Source: Belnapia rosea
Lineage (GTDB): Bacteria; Pseudomonadota; Alphaproteobacteria; Acetobacterales; Acetobacteraceae
Reading direction: 5' to 3'
Assembly: GCF_900101615.1 (NCBI RefSeq)
Contig: NZ_FMZX01000006.1
Location: forward strand, 62,001-126,000
DNA length: 64,000 nucleotides
Part shown: in pieces, positions 52,012 through 60,609 of the stretch
Position numbering within the stretch: position 1 is the stretch's first letter
Layout: every line of letters starts with the position of its first letter
The notes under the pieces: model-generated
The model's input: only the letters and a program-made list of their open reading frames with translations
Databases searched by the model: none
Told to the model about the DNA's origin: nothing
Program-made: the position numbers and the translations under genes

Positions 52012-52973
52012 GCCAGCAGGGCCGCGATCCGCTCCAGGACGGGGGGTGGCAACGGACCTTTCTCGGCCGCCGCGATGGCCACCTCCAGTTGCTCCTGCGA
52101 GGCGGTGCCGATCAGGGCGGTGCCCATGGCGGCGGGGGTGATGGCATAGCGGATGGCGAGCTCGGCAAGCGAGGTGGCCAGGTCCTCCTCGACCAGCGGC
52201 CGCAGGGCCCTGGCATGGGCCAGGTCCGTCGCGTAATCGGCCGCGGAGGCGATGGGCGCGACCTCGGGCATCGCCACGGGATGGCGCCCTGCCTCGCCGG
52301 AGAGGGCGCCGGCGGCCAGGATGCGGATGCCGATCAGCCCCACCCCCTGCGCCGCCGCCAGATCGCCCAGCCGCTCGAAATCCTGTCCCGGCAGGCGCGC
52401 CGGCCGGGGGGCGAGCCAGGAGGGGTTCAGCGGGTTGAAGGGGATCTGGGCGGTATCGAAGATCCCCGTCTCGAGCAGCTGGCGCAGCGCCGGGGTGGAG
52501 CCGAGGGCGGTGATGCCGAGGAAGCGGCACTTCCCCTGCTCCTGCAGGCGGTGCAGGGCCGGCACCGCCTCGCCGAGCAGCTCGGTCAGCGTATAGCCTT
52601 CCACCACCCCGATCGGGTCGTGCAGCTGGAACAGGTCGATGCTGTCGCGGCCGAGGCGCTGCAGGCTGGCCTCCAGCGAGGCGGCGATGGCGCCCGGGAT
52701 ATCGCGCGGGGCCGCGGCGGGCAGGCGGATCTTGGTGCCGAGCACCGGCCGGGCGCCGAGGGGTTTCAGCACGCGGCCGAGATTGCGCTCCGACTCGCCA
52801 TTGCCATAGGAGGGGGCGGTATCGACATAGGTGATGCCGGCCTCCAGCGCCCGGGCGAGCGAACGCTCCTGCTCCGCCGGGGTGCCGCGCACCATCAGCC
52901 CGCCGACGACGCCGGCCCCGTAACCCAGCACCGAGACCCCCAGTCCGGTACGCCCCAAGACCCGCTGTTCCAT
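52008..52973 (-). CDS. Aldo/keto reductase
   Basis: A 321-aa TIM-barrel NADPH oxidoreductase. The catalytic set is visible: Asp and Tyr in YVDTAPSYGNGESE, Lys in VLGTKIRLP, and His in LFQLHDPIG. The ATG at 52973 has GGGAGGAACGG upstream. Divergent from the flavoprotein gene. Substrate unknown. Confidence 0.92.
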   Translation of the reverse strand: MEQRVLGRTGLGVSVLGYGAGVVGGLMVRGTPAEQERSLARALEAGITYVDTAPSYGNGESERNLGRVLKPLGARPVLGTKIRLPAAAPRDIPGAIAASLEASLQRLGRDSIDLFQLHDPIGVVEGYTLTELLGEAVPALHRLQEQGKCRFLGITALGSTPALRQLLETGIFDTAQIPFNPLNPSWLAPRPARLPGQDFERLGDLAAAQGVGLIGIRILAAGALSGEAGRHPVAMPEVAPIASAADYATDLAHARALRPLVEEDLATSLAELAIRYAITPAAMGTALIGTASQEQLEVAIAAAEKGPLPPPVLERIAALLA

Positions 52974-53041
52974 CCGCCGTTCCTCCCGGTTAAGGGAGGA
53001 TACGCCCCGCCCGGCTTCTGGAAACCCATGCCTCGCCCGCC

Positions 53042-54697
53042 ATGCTGCGACTGACCGAATTGCGCCTGCCGCTGGGCCATGAGCCCGAGCTGCTACGCGC
53101 CGCCATCCTCGCCCGGCTCGGCATCGCCGATGACGAGCTGCTGGGCGTGACCGTCTTCCGCCGCGGCCATGACGCACGGAAGCCGCGCGCCATCATGTGG
53201 GTCTATACGCTCGACCTCGCGCTGCGCGACGAGCCGGGGGTGCTGGCGCGGCATGCGGGCGACGCCAACCTGCGGCCGGCGCCGGACACGCGCTACAAAT
53301 TCGTCGCCCATGCGCCGGAGGGCGCGCCACGGCCGGTCGTCATCGGCACCGGGCCCTGCGGCCTGCTGGCGGCGCTGGTGCTGGCGCAGATGGGCTTCCG
53401 CCCCATCATCCTCGAGCGCGGCAAGCTGGTCCGTGAGAGGACCAAGGATACCTGGGGCCTCTGGCGCCGCGGCGTGCTGGTCCCGGAGAGCAACGTGCAA
53501 TTCGGCGAGGGCGGCGCCGGCACCTTCTCCGACGGCAAGCTCTACAGCCAGATCAAGGACCCGCGGCATTACGGCCGCAAGGTGCTGACGGAATTCGTCA
53601 AGGCCGGGGCGCCGGAGGAGATCCTCTACGTCTCCCGCCCGCATATCGGCACCTTCCGCCTTGTCTCGATGGTCGAGAGCATCCGCGAGGAGATCGAGCG
53701 GCTGGGTGGTGAGTACCGCTTCGGCTGCAAGGTGACCGGCCTGCGCCTCGGTCCGGGGCGGCAGGTGGAAGGCGTCGTGCTCGAGAGTGGCGAGGAGATC
53801 GCCACGCGGTCGGTGGTGCTCGCCATCGGCCACAGCGCGCGCGACAGCTTCGTCATGCTGCGCGACGCCGGCGTGCATCTGGAGGCGAAGCCCTTCAGCA
53901 TCGGCGTACGGATCGAGCATCCGCAGGGCATGATCGACCGGCTGCGCTGGGGGCCGAATGCCGGGAACCCGCTGCTCGGCGCGGCCGACTACAAGCTGGT
54001 GCACCATGCGCGGAATGGCCGCAGCGTCTACAGCTTCTGCATGTGTCCCGGCGGCACGGTGGTGGCGGCGACGAGCGAGCCGGGGCGCGTCGTCACCAAC
54101 GGGATGAGCCAGTATTCGCGCGCCGAGCGCAATGCGAATGCCGGCATCGTCGTCGGCATCTCGCCGGCGGATTATCCGGACGACGTGCTGGCTGGCGTCG
54201 AGTTCCAGCGGCGGCTGGAGAGCGCGGCCTTCCTCGCTGGCGGCGGCGATTACCGCGCGCCGGGGCAGCTTGTCGGCGACTTCCTCGCGGGGCGCCCCTC
54301 CACCACGCTCGGCGATGTTCTGCCGAGCTACAAGCCAGGCGTGACGCCGACCGATCTCTCGCTCTGCCTGCCGGATTTCGCGGTCGCGGCCATGCGCGAG
54401 GCGCTGCTGGCCTTCGACCGGCAGATGCCCGGCTTCGCACGGCCGGATGCGGTGATGACCGGTGTCGAGACGCGGACCAGCAGCCCGATCCGCATCCGCC
54501 GCGGCTGGGATTTCCAGAGCCTCAACACGCCGGGCCTGTTCCCGGCCGGCGAAGGCGCGGGCTATGCGGGCGGCATCCTCAGCGCCGGCGTCGATGGCAT
54601 CCGCGTGGCGGAGGCGCTGGCGCTGCTGGCGACCGGGCAGGAGGTGCCGCGCGAGATGAGCCGGGGCGTGGAGGCCTCGGAGACGACCTACGGGTAG
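53042..54697 (+). CDS. FAD-dependent dehydrogenase of the COG2509 family
   Basis: A 551-aa flavoprotein. A short N-terminal domain (YTLDLALRDEPGVLARH) is followed by the FAD site VIGTGPCGLLAALVLAQMG near residue 100, then GEGGAGTFSDGKLYSQIKDP, SIGVRIEHPQ and the C-terminal GLFPAGEGAGYAGGILSAG, all characteristic. The family is widespread and mostly uncharacterised. Nearest neighbours are divergent (aldo/keto reductase) and convergent. Confidence 0.9.
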   Translation: MLRLTELRLPLGHEPELLRAAILARLGIADDELLGVTVFRRGHDARKPRAIMWVYTLDLALRDEPGVLARHAGDANLRPAPDTRYKFVAHAPEGAPRPVVIGTGPCGLLAALVLAQMGFRPIILERGKLVRERTKDTWGLWRRGVLVPESNVQFGEGGAGTFSDGKLYSQIKDPRHYGRKVLTEFVKAGAPEEILYVSRPHIGTFRLVSMVESIREEIERLGGEYRFGCKVTGLRLGPGRQVEGVVLESGEEIATRSVVLAIGHSARDSFVMLRDAGVHLEAKPFSIGVRIEHPQGMIDRLRWGPNAGNPLLGAADYKLVHHARNGRSVYSFCMCPGGTVVAATSEPGRVVTNGMSQYSRAERNANAGIVVGISPADYPDDVLAGVEFQRRLESAAFLAGGGDYRAPGQLVGDFLAGRPSTTLGDVLPSYKPGVTPTDLSLCLPDFAVAAMREALLAFDRQMPGFARPDAVMTGVETRTSSPIRIRRGWDFQSLNTPGLFPAGEGAGYAGGILSAGVDGIRVAEALALLATGQEVPREMSRGVEASETTYG

Positions 54698-54717
54698 CGT
54701 CGCCTCCGTCGCCCGCC

Positions 54718-55059
54718 CTACTCCGCGAGCAGGCTGCCGCGGCCGACCACGATGCGGCTGACCGAGCAGATGTCGACGCTGCGGATTTCCGCCTCGCCGC
54801 CGCCGCTCCAGACCACGCGGAAATCGTAATTGCCGCCGCGTCCGGGGCGGAAGCTCGCCTTGCGGCCGGGGGTCAGCACATTCTCGCCGAGGCGGTCGCG
54901 GCCCCAGTTGCTGTTGCTGGTCGGGTTGAAATAAAGCTCATCCACCTGCACTCCGGACTTATTCACGACCTCGATCGAGGTGTCGCAGGACTGCGCGGCG
55001 GCCTGGCCGGCGGCAACAGCGCCGAACAGGACAAGCGTGAGGGCAAGGCGGCGGTGCAT
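54718..55059 (-). CDS. Small secreted protein of unknown function
   Basis: A 113-aa protein with a clean signal peptide (LALTLVLFGAVAAGQAAAQ). The mature part is beta-rich, with two cysteines (QSCDTS and DICSVSR) that could form a disulphide, and the central NPTSNSNWGRDRLGENVL. No family recognised. GGAGAAG precedes the ATG, and a strong hairpin lies immediately upstream of that. Confidence 0.78.
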   Translation of the reverse strand: MHRRLALTLVLFGAVAAGQAAAQSCDTSIEVVNKSGVQVDELYFNPTSNSNWGRDRLGENVLTPGRKASFRPGRGGNYDFRVVWSGGGEAEIRSVDICSVSRIVVGRGSLLAE

Positions 55060-55072
55060 CGGCTTCTCCCAA

Positions 55073-55108
55073 GGATGGGCGGCGCGGCATCCGCGCCATG
55101 GCCCATCC
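55073..55108 (-). promoter_or_regulatory. Strong hairpin directly before the ribosome site of the small secreted gene
   Basis: Plus-strand arms GGATGGGC plus GGCGCGG pair with CCGCGCC plus GCCCATCC around a CAT loop, with an AT bulge and one extra G. It ends 13 bases before the start codon. It could terminate transcription from the 88-aa gene or form a 5' leader structure that limits ribosome access. Confidence 0.5.
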
Positions 55109-55160
55109 CCGGAAGTAGGCCGGTTCGGGTTAAGAAAGGCTCTGCGTCAGATGCGCCTCA

Positions 55161-55427
55161 TCAGACGGGCGCATTGCCGCCCGGCAGTTGGTCGCGCATC
55201 TCCCGCAGCTCACCGCTTTCCACGCTGGCCAGCGCGTTGCGCAGCACGCCGGCGATGGAGCGGTCGTCCATCGTGCGGGCGAGCAGGCCCAGCGCGCCGC
55301 CGAGCAGGGCGGAGGCCACCGAGATGGGGGCGATGTTCTGCTCGATCATGTACTCGATCGCCTTGTCCACCACCGAGCCGGCGTGGCTGAGATCGTCGGG
55401 GGCCACGCCCTGGGGGTCCAATTGCAT
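55161..55427 (-). CDS. Small hypothetical protein (88 aa)
   Basis: An acidic 88-aa helical protein. A short central hydrophobic segment (APISVASALLGGALGLLAR) suggests membrane contact or a buried helix; the ends DLSHAGSVVDKAIEYMIE and SGELREMRDQLPGG are charged. No signal peptide, no recognised domain. The start is preceded by GGAGCGTACGGC. Same strand as, and 58 bases downstream of, the ABC exporter. Confidence 0.7.
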   Translation of the reverse strand: MQLDPQGVAPDDLSHAGSVVDKAIEYMIEQNIAPISVASALLGGALGLLARTMDDRSIAGVLRNALASVESGELREMRDQLPGGNAPV

Positions 55428-55484
55428 GCCGTACGCTCCTTTTCGGTGCCGGAGATAGGGGCTCGCCGGCCCGGCGAAAACCCC

Positions 55485-57353
55485 TCAGCCGGTCGTTGCC
55501 TCGCCCAGGCGCATCCGCGGCTGGTCGAGATCGGCGGCGCGCTGGGCGGCGGCGGCCGCTTCCGCCATCGCCACCGCTTCCGACTGGCGACGCCACATCT
55601 CGGCATAGAGGCCGTCGAGGGCCGTCAGCGCCGCATGGTTGCCGCGCTCGACGATGCGGCCATCCTGCAGGACGATGATCTCGTCCGCTTCCACCACGGT
55701 CGAGAGGCGATGGGCGATGACGAGGGTGGTGCGGTCGGCCGAGATCTCGCGCAGCGCCGTCTGGATCTCCTGCTCGGTGCGGGTGTCGAGGGCGCTGGTC
55801 GCCTCGTCCAGCACCAGGATGCGCGGGTCCTTCAGGATGGTGCGGGCGATGGCGACGCGTTGCTTCTCGCCGCCCGAGAGCTTGAGGCCACGCTCGCCGA
55901 CCATGGTGCGGTAGCCCTCGGGCAGGCGGGTGACGAAGTCATGCACCTGGGCCAGCTTCGCGGCGCGGACGATCTCCTCCTCGCTCGCATCCGGGCGACC
56001 GTAGGCGATGTTGTAGCGGATGGTGTCGTTGAACAGCACCGTGTCCTGCGGCACCACGCCGATGGCGGCGCGGAGCGTGGACTGCGTCACATCCTCGATC
56101 GGCTGCCCGTCGAGGATGATGCGGCCGCCGGTCGCGTCGTAGAAGCGGAACAGCAGGCGCGAGATGGTGGACTTGCCGGCGCCCGTCGGGCCGACGATCG
56201 CCAGCGTCTTCCCCGGCGGGACGCGGAAGGAGATGCCCTTCAGGATCACGCGATCCGGCCGGTAGCCGAAGCGCACATCCTCGAAGACCAGCTCGCCCGG
56301 CCCGGCGGCGAGCGGCCGCGCGTCCGGCGAGTCGGCGACCTCGCGCTCCTCCCGCATCAGGCGGAACATCGCCTCCATGTCGGTCAGCGACTGCTTCATC
56401 TCGCGATAGACGAAGCCGAGGAAGTTGAGCGGCAGGTAGAGCTGGATGAGGTAGGTGTTCACCAGCACGAAATCGCCGATCGACATGCGGCCGGACGCGA
56501 CGCCGTTGGCTGCCATCAGCATCACCAGCGTCAGCCCGACGGCGATGATGGCCGCCTGGCCGCCATTCAGCATGTTGAGCGTCACCTCGGAGCGGGTATA
56601 GGCCCGCTCGTAGCGCGCGAGGGAGGCGTCGTAGCGCCGCTCCTCATGGCCCTCGTTGTTGAAGTACTTCACCGTCTCGTAATTGAGCAGGCTGTCGATC
56701 GCCTTGGTGTTGGCCTCCTGGTCGGTCGCGTTCATCTCGCGGCGGAAGCGGAGCCGCCAGTCGGTGAACATCAGCGTGAAGGCGATGTAGACGCCGATCG
56801 TCGCCAGCGTCACCGCGGCATAGGAGAAGTCGAACATCCCCCAGAGGATCACCGTCACCAGCCCGATCTCGAGCAGTGTCGGGATGATGTTGAACAGCAT
56901 GAAATCGAGCACGAAGGTGATGCCGCGCGCGCCACGCTCGATCACCCGGCTGAGGCCGCCGGTCTGCCGGTCCATGTGGAAGCGCATCGAGAGCGCGTGC
57001 AGGTGCTGGAACACCTGCAGCGCGATCCGCCGCGTGGCGCGGGCCTGGACCTTCACGAAGACGGCATCGCGCAGCTCGGCGAAGCCGGCGCTCGCGGCCC
57101 GCAGCAGCCCGTAGCCGACGACCATGGCGATGGGGATGGTGGCGATGCCGCCCGCCTGCGGCCCCAGCGCATCCACCGCGCGGGCATAGACGATGGGGAC
57201 CAGCACATTCGCCCCCTTCGCCACCACCAGCAGCAGCAGGGAGATCACCACCCGGGCCCGCAGCCCCGGCTCACCCTTGGGCCAGAGCCAGGGGGCGAGG
57301 GTCAGCAGGGTCTGGACGTGGGTGCGCTCGGGCGGCACGGCGGACTGGCTCAT
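55485..57353 (-). CDS. Atm1/ABCB7-type ABC exporter
   Basis: A 622-aa half-transporter. Six membrane helices in the first 320 residues include the family-specific HLHALSMRFHMDRQTGGLSR and NYETVKYFNNEGHE; the ATPase domain has Walker A GPTGAGKST, LSGGEKQRVAIARTIL and Walker B ILVLDEATSALD. Atm1-like proteins export glutathione-linked or heavy-metal-linked compounds and can affect iron-sulphur supply. ATG 57353 chosen; ATG 57365 is an alternative. Confidence 0.92.
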   Translation of the reverse strand: MSQSAVPPERTHVQTLLTLAPWLWPKGEPGLRARVVISLLLLVVAKGANVLVPIVYARAVDALGPQAGGIATIPIAMVVGYGLLRAASAGFAELRDAVFVKVQARATRRIALQVFQHLHALSMRFHMDRQTGGLSRVIERGARGITFVLDFMLFNIIPTLLEIGLVTVILWGMFDFSYAAVTLATIGVYIAFTLMFTDWRLRFRREMNATDQEANTKAIDSLLNYETVKYFNNEGHEERRYDASLARYERAYTRSEVTLNMLNGGQAAIIAVGLTLVMLMAANGVASGRMSIGDFVLVNTYLIQLYLPLNFLGFVYREMKQSLTDMEAMFRLMREEREVADSPDARPLAAGPGELVFEDVRFGYRPDRVILKGISFRVPPGKTLAIVGPTGAGKSTISRLLFRFYDATGGRIILDGQPIEDVTQSTLRAAIGVVPQDTVLFNDTIRYNIAYGRPDASEEEIVRAAKLAQVHDFVTRLPEGYRTMVGERGLKLSGGEKQRVAIARTILKDPRILVLDEATSALDTRTEQEIQTALREISADRTTLVIAHRLSTVVEADEIIVLQDGRIVERGNHAALTALDGLYAEMWRRQSEAVAMAEAAAAAQRAADLDQPRMRLGEATTG

Positions 57354-57434
57354 GGGGTGGCACATAGGCCGGAACGCCGGGGCGGCAAACCGGCCATATG
57401 GCCGGGAAGGACCCGCGGGGGCTAAACCTGGGGG

Positions 57435-58289
57435 ATGAGCCCCTTCCTGCGCCATATCGAGGCCTGCAACGACCTCCCCTCCCCTGCCGGCTTCATCCCC
57501 TTCCGCATCGCGGGGACGCAGGTCGGCTGGCTGGGGCCGGAGCTGGCGCGGGGGCTGACCTTCTTCCCGCGCGACTTCCATTTCGATGCGGAGGGTGTCG
57601 CCCTGGCTTCCCGGCTGCGCGGCCCGGCGGCGCGGACCGAGGCGCTGGCGGTGGCCTGCCGGTCCCTGGCCGGCCGGGGCTTCTTCACCTTGCGGGACGA
57701 GGCCTTCGACGTGCGGGCGGAGCCGGAAGGACCGGCGCTGGCGCAGCTCGACCGGGGCGCCATCCCGGCCTTCGGGGTCCAGGCGGCCGGCGTCCATCTG
57801 AACGGGCTGGTGCGGCGGGCGGATGGGCTGCAGGTCTGGGTCGGGGTGCGGTCCCGCCACAAGCCGGTGGCGCCGGGGCAGCTCGACCATCTCGTGGCAG
57901 GCGGCATCCCGGCCGGGCTCAGCCCGCTGGAATGCCTGGTGAAGGAGGCGGCGGAGGAGGCCTCGATCCCCGCCGAACTGGCCGGGCAGGCGCGGCCGGT
58001 GGCGCGCATGTCCTATGTCATGCGCCATGGCATCGGCATGCGGCGGGACATCCTGCATGCCTTCGACCTCGACCTGCCGGAGGCGTTCACCCCGGTGCCC
58101 GCGGATGGCGAGGTGGAGCGGTTCGAGCTCTGGCCGGTGCGGCGGCTGCTCGAGACGGTGCGGGACACCGACCGGGTGAAGTTCAACGTGAACCTGGTCC
58201 TGATCGACCTGTTCCTCCGCGAGGGGCTGATCGACCCCGCGAGCGAGGAAGGCCGCGCCTTGCGGCGGGGGCTGGACCAGGGGGGATGA
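57435..58289 (+). CDS. NUDIX hydrolase with DUF4743 N-terminal domain (TNR3-like)
   Basis: A 284-aa protein with an N-terminal DUF4743 domain (about residues 1-110) and a NUDIX domain. HLVAGGIPAGLSPLECLVKE then AAEEASIP is the NUDIX box, but it is degenerate: the first Glu is Leu, the REx motif is KEA and the final Gly is Ser. FNVNLVLIDLFLREGLI near the C-terminus is typical of thiamine-pyrophosphokinase-linked NUDIX proteins acting on damaged thiamine diphosphates. Activity should be treated as uncertain. Confidence 0.85.
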   Translation: MSPFLRHIEACNDLPSPAGFIPFRIAGTQVGWLGPELARGLTFFPRDFHFDAEGVALASRLRGPAARTEALAVACRSLAGRGFFTLRDEAFDVRAEPEGPALAQLDRGAIPAFGVQAAGVHLNGLVRRADGLQVWVGVRSRHKPVAPGQLDHLVAGGIPAGLSPLECLVKEAAEEASIPAELAGQARPVARMSYVMRHGIGMRRDILHAFDLDLPEAFTPVPADGEVERFELWPVRRLLETVRDTDRVKFNVNLVLIDLFLREGLIDPASEEGRALRRGLDQGG

Positions 58290-58378
58290 GCATGACGGGG
58301 CGGGACGGGATGCTGCCCGGGGTGCTGGTGGCCGGCAACCCCGCCCGCGTCGTCAGGCCCATGCCCTACCAGGCATAG
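58286..58378 (+). pseudogene. C-terminal tail of a hexapeptide-repeat acyltransferase
   Basis: A 30-codon frame beginning at an ATG that overlaps the NUDIX stop (ATGA). It contains GVLVAGNPARVVRPM, the near-invariant end of left-handed beta-helix acetyltransferases. The hexapeptide repeats are absent, so it is a remnant. Its last 13 bases overlap the end of the next, convergent gene. Confidence 0.5.
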
Positions 58379-58725
58379 GCAGGGCGATAGGCCACCGGCG
58401 GCGGCGGGGCGTAATAGGCCGGCGGGGGCGCGTAGTAGCCCGGAGGCGGCGCATAGGCCACCGGCGGAGGCGGCGGGGCATAATAGACCGGCGGCGGCGG
58501 GGGCGCCGCATAGGCATTGGCCGCGCCGAGCGCCAGCGCACCAAGCGCCAGCCCACCGATGATGCCGGCCACCGCCGCACCGCCGCCACCATGATGATGG
58601 TGATGGCGCGGGCCACCCCAGCCACCGCCATGGCCGCCGCGGTGCCAGCCCTGGGCCTGGGCGGCGGGAGCGGCGAGGGCGGTGGCTGCGATCAGGGCCG
58701 CAGCGGCGGCGATACGGAATTTCAT
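58366..58725 (-). CDS. Small exported His/Gly- and Pro/Tyr-rich protein
   Basis: A 119-aa protein with a signal peptide ending AAQAQG. The mature part has a His/Gly block (five consecutive His), a hydrophobic glycine-zipper-like helix (AVAGIIGGLALGALALGAAN), and a C-terminal half made of APPPPPVYY / APPPGYY type repeats. Similar low-complexity proteins are common and unexplained in alphaproteobacteria; envelope location is inferred. A GGAGGGTTGTGAG leader precedes the ATG. Confidence 0.75.
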   Translation of the reverse strand: MKFRIAAAAALIAATALAAPAAQAQGWHRGGHGGGWGGPRHHHHHGGGGAAVAGIIGGLALGALALGAANAYAAPPPPPVYYAPPPPPVAYAPPPGYYAPPPAYYAPPPPVAYRPAYAW

Positions 58726-58813
58726 CTCACAACCCTCCTTGGGTCTGTCCCTGATGAAACAGCCGGATCGTGCCAGGTTTGTGGCAGCAAGCCGGCGGAA
58801 AAAGGCCGGTCTC

Positions 58814-59797
58814 TCAAGAGGATGCGACCAGCACGCCCTCCCCGCGCAGGCCGTTGAGGAAGCCGAGCAGCGCCTCGTTCACCGCCGCCGGCGCCTCCTG
58901 CTGGACCCAGTGGCCGATGCCGTCCAGCAATACGGTGCCGCGGAGGCCGGTGGCACGCGCCGGCAGCGCCTCCACCGCCGGGCCGGCCCAGCCGAGCACC
59001 GGATCCAGCGTGCCCGCGACGAAGAGACTCGGCTGGTGGAGGAGCAGGCCCTGGAAGGGCGCCATCAGCTGCCAGTTGCGATGGATGTTGCGGTACCAGT
59101 TGAGGCCACCGGTGAAGCCGGTCCGGCGGTAGATGGCGGCGAGGGCGGCCAGTTCCTCCTCCGGGAGCCAGGCGGGCAGCGCGGGCGGCTCCGCAAGGCT
59201 GGCGAGGAACCCACTCTCCGGCAGGTCGGGCCGCCATCGCTCCGCCTCCGGCGGGTCGCCCGAAAGCGACCAGAGGGTGCGCCGCAGCGTCACCGCCGGG
59301 TCGCGGCCGAGCTCGGTCTCGGCGAGGCCGGGCTGCTGGAAATGGAGCTGGTAGAAGCGGTGGCGGCCCGCCCGGCGCAGCGCCTCCACCGGGCTGACCG
59401 GCCCGCGCGGGCTGAAGGGCACGCTGAGCCCGGCAACGGCCGGGAAGCGGTCCGGCCGCAGCAGGGCGGCGGTCCAGGCGACGGACGCGCCCCAGTCATG
59501 GCCGATGATGGCGGCCTGCGGCAGGCCGAGCGCGTCCAGCAGCCCGACCATGTCGCCGGTGAGGTGCAGGATCGTGTAGTCCTCGATCGCGGCCGGCGCC
59601 TCGGTCTCGCCATAGCCCCGCATGTCCGGGGCGATGGCGTGGAAGCCGGCCTCGGCCAGCGCCAGGAGCTGGTGCCGCCAGGAGCGCCAGGATTCCGGGA
59701 AGCCGTGGCAGAGCAGCACGGCCGGCCCCTCCCCCGCCTCCGCCACATGCTGGGTGATGCCATTGGCGGCGAGGCTGCGATGGCGGATCCTGGGCAT
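58814..59797 (-). CDS. Alpha/beta hydrolase of the epoxide hydrolase type
   Basis: A 327-aa hydrolase. LLCHGFPESWRSWRHQ gives the HGxP oxyanion motif, nucleophile D101 lies in IIGHDWGAS, and H296 in GIGHWVQQEAP is the catalytic base; the acid is probably in FVAGTLDPVLGW. Would open an epoxide or hydrolyse a related ester. First of a run of three minus-strand catabolic genes in map order. Confidence 0.88.
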   Translation of the reverse strand: MPRIRHRSLAANGITQHVAEAGEGPAVLLCHGFPESWRSWRHQLLALAEAGFHAIAPDMRGYGETEAPAAIEDYTILHLTGDMVGLLDALGLPQAAIIGHDWGASVAWTAALLRPDRFPAVAGLSVPFSPRGPVSPVEALRRAGRHRFYQLHFQQPGLAETELGRDPAVTLRRTLWSLSGDPPEAERWRPDLPESGFLASLAEPPALPAWLPEEELAALAAIYRRTGFTGGLNWYRNIHRNWQLMAPFQGLLLHQPSLFVAGTLDPVLGWAGPAVEALPARATGLRGTVLLDGIGHWVQQEAPAAVNEALLGFLNGLRGEGVLVASS

Positions 59798-59810
59798 GGG
59801 GCGTCCTCCG

Positions 59811-60599
59811 TCAGTCGGCGAAGCCGGGCGCCTCCTGGGCGAGGATGCGCTTGATGCTCTCGAGATGCAGGCGGGCGCTCTCGCGGTCGCCCTCGCGCAT
59901 CTGCAGGTAGGTCTTCTCCGCCATGGCGGGCGGCACGGGCTTCAGGGTACGGCCGGTGGACATGGCCAGGCGCTGCGCCTCGCAGGCGCGCTCGAGGTAG
60001 TAGAGGTCGTCCCAGGCCTCGGCGATGGTCGGGCCGACCACCATGATGCCGTGGTTCTTCATGAAGACGATGTCGGCATCGCCGATGCTGGCGGCGATGC
60101 GGTCGCCTTCCACCTCGTCGAGGGCGAGGCCCGCATATTCCTCGTCGACCATGGTGCGGCCGTAGAATTTGAGCGCGGTCTGGCCGGCCCAGACCAGCGG
60201 CGGGCCCTCCAGCATGGCGAGCGCCGTCGCGTTCGGCATGTGGGTATGGAAGCAGGCGCGGGCGCGCGGGACGTTCTTGTGGACGCGGGCATGGATGTAG
60301 AAGGCGGTCGCCTCCGGCACGCCCTCGCCGGCGACGACATGGCCGTGGAAGTCGCAGACCAGCAGGCGGGAGGCGGTGACCTCCGCGAAGCCCCAGCCAT
60401 AGGGGTTGACGAGGAACAGGTCGTCCCGCCCCGGAACCATGGCGCTCAGATGGTTGCAGATGCCCTCATGCAGCCCGAGCTTCGCCGCCATGCGGAAGCA
60501 GGCGGCAAGGTCGATGCGCGCCTGCTGCACCGCCGCGGCATCGAGGTTGGAATTGCGCAGGATGGCGGGGGCGGCGGGCGGGGCGAGGCTATGGGCCAT
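59811..60599 (-). CDS. Class II aldolase/adducin family protein
   Basis: A 262-aa Zn-dependent fold. ICNHLSAMVPG and FHTHMPNATALAML hold the zinc histidines, and FMKNHGIMVVGPTIAEAW the third. Usually acts on hydroxy-acids or sugar phosphates as aldolase or decarboxylase; substrate unknown. Sits 13 bases upstream of the epoxide hydrolase and 10 bases after the VOC gene, forming an operon. Confidence 0.9.
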   Translation of the reverse strand: MAHSLAPPAAPAILRNSNLDAAAVQQARIDLAACFRMAAKLGLHEGICNHLSAMVPGRDDLFLVNPYGWGFAEVTASRLLVCDFHGHVVAGEGVPEATAFYIHARVHKNVPRARACFHTHMPNATALAMLEGPPLVWAGQTALKFYGRTMVDEEYAGLALDEVEGDRIAASIGDADIVFMKNHGIMVVGPTIAEAWDDLYYLERACEAQRLAMSTGRTLKPVPPAMAEKTYLQMREGDRESARLHLESIKRILAQEAPGFAD

Positions 60600-60609
60600 G
60601 ATGGGTCCT

